Positions 62,801 to 64,000 of a DNA stretch of 64,000 nucleotides are shown in pieces. The DNA is taken from positions 3,906,001-3,970,000 of the forward strand of contig JAWUZG010000001.1 of NCBI GenBank assembly GCA_036785705.1. Reading direction: 5' to 3'. Source of the DNA: Acanthornis magna. Its lineage: Eukaryota > Chordata > Aves > Passeriformes > Acanthizidae. The translations under genes and the position numbers were made by a program. The notes below the pieces were generated by a model. The model did not search any database, was not told where the DNA came from, and saw only the letters and a program-made list of their open reading frames with translations. Numbering within the stretch: position 1 is the first letter of the stretch; every line of letters starts with the position of its first letter.

Positions 62801-62917
62801 TCCGCTGATAATTTTGCCTTTACTCCCCATGTTGGCCAGCTTTGAGGTCTTGAGGGTTCCAGTTTCCGTCAGGTCAATCGCAATCTCACTCAGGCTTCTT
62901 GCAGCATGAATCTTGGA
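38821..62917 (-). CDS. FRMD4A: FRMD4A, FERM domain-containing protein 4A, C-terminal 704 residues (ten exons)
   Basis: FRMD4A is a junctional scaffold linking PAR3 to cytohesin-1 and so to ARF6 activation in epithelial polarity. Ten minus-strand exons, in coding order, lie at 62776-62917, 55288-55421, 51814-51936, 48480-48708, 47260-47316, 46552-46789, 45970-46134, 43167-44026, 40685-40781 and 38821-38890. They join in phase to 704 codons plus TAG; human FRMD4A is about 1040 residues, so the N-terminal FERM exons lie right of the window. Residues about 58-205 (local numbering) are the CUPID/DUF3338 coiled region shared with FRMD4B and INAVA. A proline-rich patch ([15 protein letters not shown]) lies near 247-261. 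The remainder is a Ser-rich disordered tail ending HQSTDE. All introns are GT-AG and no break is seen. Confidence 0.96.
38891..40684 (-). other. FRMD4A: FRMD4A last intron
   Basis: The intron runs from donor GTGAGTG (40684) to acceptor TTTGTTCAG (38891). It contains the two-copy 53-bp duplication at 39148-39255. No other element is recognised. Confidence 0.8.
39148..39255. repeat. Two-copy tandem duplication, 53-bp unit
   Basis: GTGTACACATATACCATGGG followed by TGCTATGCTCAGGCAC and onward occurs at 39148 and again at 39201. The copies are essentially identical, so the duplication is recent. Confidence 0.92.
40685..40781 (-). CDS. FRMD4A: FRMD4A penultimate coding exon
   Basis: The acceptor is GTTTTCCAG and the donor GTGAGTG. 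It encodes [20 protein letters not shown], then [12 protein letters not shown]. This matches the human segment, which reads [20 protein letters not shown], with a few substitutions. It is Ser/Pro-rich, with potential phosphorylation sites. Confidence 0.93.
40782..43166 (-). other. FRMD4A: FRMD4A intron between the large tail exon and the penultimate exon
   Basis: A 2.4-kb intron from GTGAGAGCC to GTTTTCCAG. The reading frame of the preceding exon stays open for about 74 codons into it, to a stop at 42945-42943. No repeat is recognised. Confidence 0.75.
43167..44026 (-). CDS. FRMD4A: FRMD4A large tail exon (860 nt)
   Basis: The acceptor is GGTGCCCACAG and the donor GTGAGAG. It encodes [20 protein letters not shown], the [16 protein letters not shown] block, the [20 protein letters not shown] block, [20 protein letters not shown] and [14 protein letters not shown]. 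It is Ser/Arg-rich and probably disordered, and it is the longest exon here. In human this tail is where partner binding such as PAR3 has been mapped. Confidence 0.95.
44027..45969 (-). other. FRMD4A: FRMD4A intron containing a 53-bp tandem array
   Basis: A 1.9-kb intron from GTAAGTC to GGTGCCCACAG. It holds the four-copy array at 44505-44717, about 480 bases before the next acceptor. Nothing else is recognised. Confidence 0.8.
44505..44717. repeat. Four-copy tandem array of a 53-bp unit
   Basis: Copies start at 44505, 44558, 44611 and 44664 with CAAGTCCTGCACAGGTATAA and are identical or nearly so. Read on the FRMD4A sense strand, each unit contains TTTGTCTGTCTCTCACCAG followed by GTAGAT, a pyrimidine tract and CAG joined directly to a donor-like GT. 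The near identity indicates recent expansion. Confidence 0.95.
45970..46134 (-). CDS. FRMD4A: FRMD4A exon encoding the [10 protein letters not shown] block
   Basis: It encodes [20 protein letters not shown], then [20 protein letters not shown] and [15 protein letters not shown]. The donor is GTAAGTC. The acceptor reads CTCTGCAGCAG, a tandem NAGNAG site: use of the second AG would remove one serine. Confidence 0.95.
46135..46551 (-). other. FRMD4A: Short FRMD4A intron
   Basis: 417 bases from GTGAGCC to CCTCTGCAG. No recognised element. Confidence 0.85.
46552..46789 (-). CDS. FRMD4A: FRMD4A exon with the proline-rich segment
   Basis: The acceptor is GTCTCCACAG and the donor GTGAGC. It encodes [36 protein letters not shown], then [20 protein letters not shown] and [16 protein letters not shown]. 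The RPP and RPPPP runs are potential SH3 ligands. It is very close to human FRMD4A. Confidence 0.95.
46790..47259 (-). other. FRMD4A: FRMD4A intron, about 470 bases
   Basis: The intron runs from GTATGTTGG to GTCTCCACAG. No recognised element. Confidence 0.8.
47260..47316 (-). CDS. FRMD4A: FRMD4A 57-nt microexon-like exon
   Basis: The acceptor is TTTCTCTTCAG and the donor GTATGT. It encodes (E)[18 protein letters not shown]. Its length is divisible by three with the same phase at both ends, so skipping would keep the frame. It is acidic and serine-rich. Confidence 0.93.
47317..48479 (-). other. FRMD4A: FRMD4A intron, about 1.2 kb
   Basis: The intron runs from GTAAGTAGG to TTTCTCTTCAG. It includes a 13-A run near 48075. 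No other element is recognised. Confidence 0.8.
48480..48708 (-). CDS. FRMD4A: FRMD4A exon, C-terminal part of the CUPID/DUF3338 region
   Basis: The acceptor is TTTCACCAG and the donor GTAAGTAGG. It encodes [60 protein letters not shown] and [16 protein letters not shown]. The heptad-rich helices form the cytohesin-binding CUPID module. It is nearly identical to human. Confidence 0.96.
48709..51813 (-). other. FRMD4A: FRMD4A intron, about 3.1 kb
   Basis: The intron runs from GTGAGGCTG to TTTCACCAG. It is mixed composition with several AT-rich stretches. I recognise no exon or mobile element in it. Confidence 0.7.
51814..51936 (-). CDS. FRMD4A: FRMD4A exon, middle of the CUPID/DUF3338 region
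   Basis: The acceptor is TCTGCTTACAG and the donor GTGAGG. It encodes 41 residues: [40 protein letters not shown] and E. The [14 protein letters not shown] and RRRIGTAF motifs are family signatures. It is phase 0 at both ends. Confidence 0.96.
51937..55287 (-). other. FRMD4A: FRMD4A intron, about 3.4 kb
   Basis: The intron runs from GTAGGCAATGG to TCTGCTTACAG. Open frames of up to 187 codons (52094-52657, minus) have no recognisable homology and no paired splice sites. No mobile element is recognised. Confidence 0.7.
55288..55421 (-). CDS. FRMD4A: FRMD4A exon, start of the CUPID/DUF3338 coiled coil
   Basis: The acceptor is ATTGACAG and the donor GTAGGC. It encodes (G)[20 protein letters not shown], then [20 protein letters not shown] and LREA. 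The heptad pattern predicts a coiled coil. It is almost identical to human. Confidence 0.96.
55422..62775 (-). other. FRMD4A: Large FRMD4A intron, 7.35 kb
   Basis: The intron runs from GTAGGTCC to ATTGACAG. It is mostly AT-rich. A sharply CpG-rich block lies at 59180-59560 and is listed separately. I recognise no mobile element by eye. Confidence 0.75.
59180..59560. promoter_or_regulatory. Intronic CpG-rich island, candidate alternative promoter or enhancer
   Basis: The block is densely CpG-rich (GGCGCGCGGGAGC, CCCCCGGGGCGGTCC, CGGCGGGG) inside an otherwise AT-rich intron. It contains GTGACTCAG near 59258 (an AP-1 core) and GTAAACA near 59550 (a forkhead core). A 138-codon minus-strand frame (59261-59677), in sense with FRMD4A, crosses it, but its openness may be due to GC content. 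No initiation or splicing evidence is available. Confidence 0.4.
62776..62917 (-). CDS. FRMD4A: FRMD4A, most 5' exon in the window
   Basis: The acceptor is CCACCTCCAG and the donor GTAGGTCC. It encodes [40 protein letters not shown] and SGSLLSS(G), just after the FERM domain in the family. It is phase 0 at its 5' end. Upstream exons are outside the window. Confidence 0.93.
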
Positions 62918-63619
62918 CTGGAGGTGGACACAGGAGTTAGTAATGATATAACGCCTCTTGAAAGCTCACAGAAGGAAAAAGACCTTTTTCTGTGGCAGGA
63001 AACAGGCCTCCACAGCAAACTTGGATTATTTTACAAGAATAGAAGCACTCTGGCACAGTGTTCACTGCTGTATTTTTTACATTCTTCTTAAGTGGGTACA
63101 ATTCTGGCATGGCTTCCTGTTGTTTGGGTTTTTCTCTGCTGTACCATGCACATTTTTCTCTCTTAAACAAAGGATGTATGGAGTCAGTGTTTTACCACAT
63201 ACAATAAGAAACCTTCAGAAATGCCATCATAATAACCTGCTGAAAAGCTCAAAGGCTAAAGACCATCTCTAGCATCTAAAGGAAGCCAGAAAGAGCCTTT
63301 GCAAATCAGCAATAAGCTTTGAACCAAGACACAGTGAGGACGTGGCTTAAATGGGCTGTCATGAGAAGCTGGAAGAAAACACTGACAGGAAAACACGTTC
63401 AGGTTATTGTCCAGACTTACAAGCTGCCTGCAGTGCCCCTACTGTGAGGGATCTCTTCAAAGCATTAACATTACTTCAGTAAGAAACAACAGCCAGCCCA
63501 GATCAGTAACTGGTCACACTAGGGCATGGAGTCAGCCATTGTTCACCACCAAATGTCAACAAGATTGTTGCAAGTTGTAATTATAAAAAAGTAAATAATG
63601 CATAGTGTGTAAACCCAGA

Positions 63620-63672
63620 GAATAGAATAGAATAGAATAGAATAGAATAGAATAGAATAGAATAGAATAGAA
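63620..63672. repeat. (GAATA)n pentanucleotide tract
   Basis: Ten or more uninterrupted GAATA units directly precede a CR1-like sequence. Such tracts arise at the 3' tails of bird LINE-type insertions and are length-polymorphic. Confidence 0.95.
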
Positions 63673-63730
63673 TTCTTCCCTTCAGCTGGAAGGGACCTCC
63701 AACAATCATCTCAGCCCATTGCTCAGATCT
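63673..63730 (-). mobile_element. CR1-like 3' tail fragment
   Basis: CAGCTGGAAGGGACCTCC followed by AACAATCATCTCAGCCC resembles the reverse complement of the CR1 3' terminus common in songbirds. It is very short, and the right boundary is uncertain. Confidence 0.6.
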
Positions 63731-64000
63731 TAAAATCCCTGTGCTTCTGAGCTTCAATTAATCTGTCCTTGCAGGGCCACTGACCCACAATTTTGATTTC
63801 CCAGAACACAGAAAGCTGTTGGCACATTTTGCCAAGACTCTCCAACTGCATGAAGAGTTGTATACAAAAAGGGGGTGAAGCCTCAGTTCAAGACCACCTG
63901 AGCATTCACCTCTGCCCCTTCTCAAGGCCAGAAGACTCAGCTCTGGCCATACAGGTTAGAGGATGGGCACATCATTCTGCACGAATAAATCAGAAGCCGA

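Larger units (their letters stand above)
62918..64000 (-). other. FRMD4A: FRMD4A intron (partial, runs off right edge)
   Basis: The intron sequence upstream of the last-listed exon. It contains the GAATA tract and a CR1-like tail near 63620-63730. I see no further exon to the window end. Confidence 0.7.

Noticed and set aside
1..64000. An undescribed defence, mobile or biosynthetic system
   Set aside because: The window is an ordinary conserved vertebrate gene neighbourhood. No prokaryotic gene structure, no gene cluster and no unexplained multi-gene arrangement was seen.

Overview
This window is eukaryotic, vertebrate and almost certainly avian. Coding sequence is a small fraction of 64 kb and is split into short exons with GT-AG introns. 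The repeats are bird-type: truncated CR1 LINE 3' ends, a solo LTR of a class I recognise from songbird genomes, and a (GAATA)n tract joined to a CR1-like tail. A passerine is my best guess, inferred from the LTR and the GAATA tract. I see no bacterial, phage, CRISPR or plasmid features, no tRNA or rRNA, and no undescribed multi-gene system.

The layout matches the human 10p13 order BEND7 - PRPF18 - FRMD4A. At the left edge, on the minus strand, are the first coding exon of BEND7 (1696-1756), its CpG-rich promoter (to about 2340) and part of its first intron (1-1695). An intergenic stretch of about 11.6 kb follows; it holds a solo ERV-type LTR (11767-12297) and a CR1 fragment (13347-13545).

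PRPF18, a second-step pre-mRNA splicing factor, is complete on the plus strand in ten exons (14112-29553). The joined reading frame is 342 codons plus stop, the length of the human protein. Its CpG promoter contains ETS-like motifs and a possible upstream ORF that overlaps the start codon. A poly(A) signal lies at 30059.

The rest is the 3' half of FRMD4A on the minus strand, convergent with PRPF18. Ten exons (62917 down to 38821) join in phase to 704 codons plus stop. They cover the CUPID (DUF3338) cytohesin-binding region and the long Ser/Pro-rich tail. The FERM-domain exons lie beyond the right edge. A long AT-rich 3' UTR probably runs to about 33340.

PRPF18 acts in the spliceosome. FRMD4A scaffolds PAR3 and cytohesin/ARF6 signalling in epithelial polarity. 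BEND7 is a nuclear BEN-domain protein. The three share a conserved neighbourhood, with no evidence of a shared pathway. The items most worth checking are a four-copy 53-bp array in a FRMD4A intron whose units look like acceptor/donor (recursive-splice-like) motifs, a CAGCAG tandem acceptor in FRMD4A, the PRPF18 upstream ORF, and an intronic CpG island near 59.2-59.6 kb.
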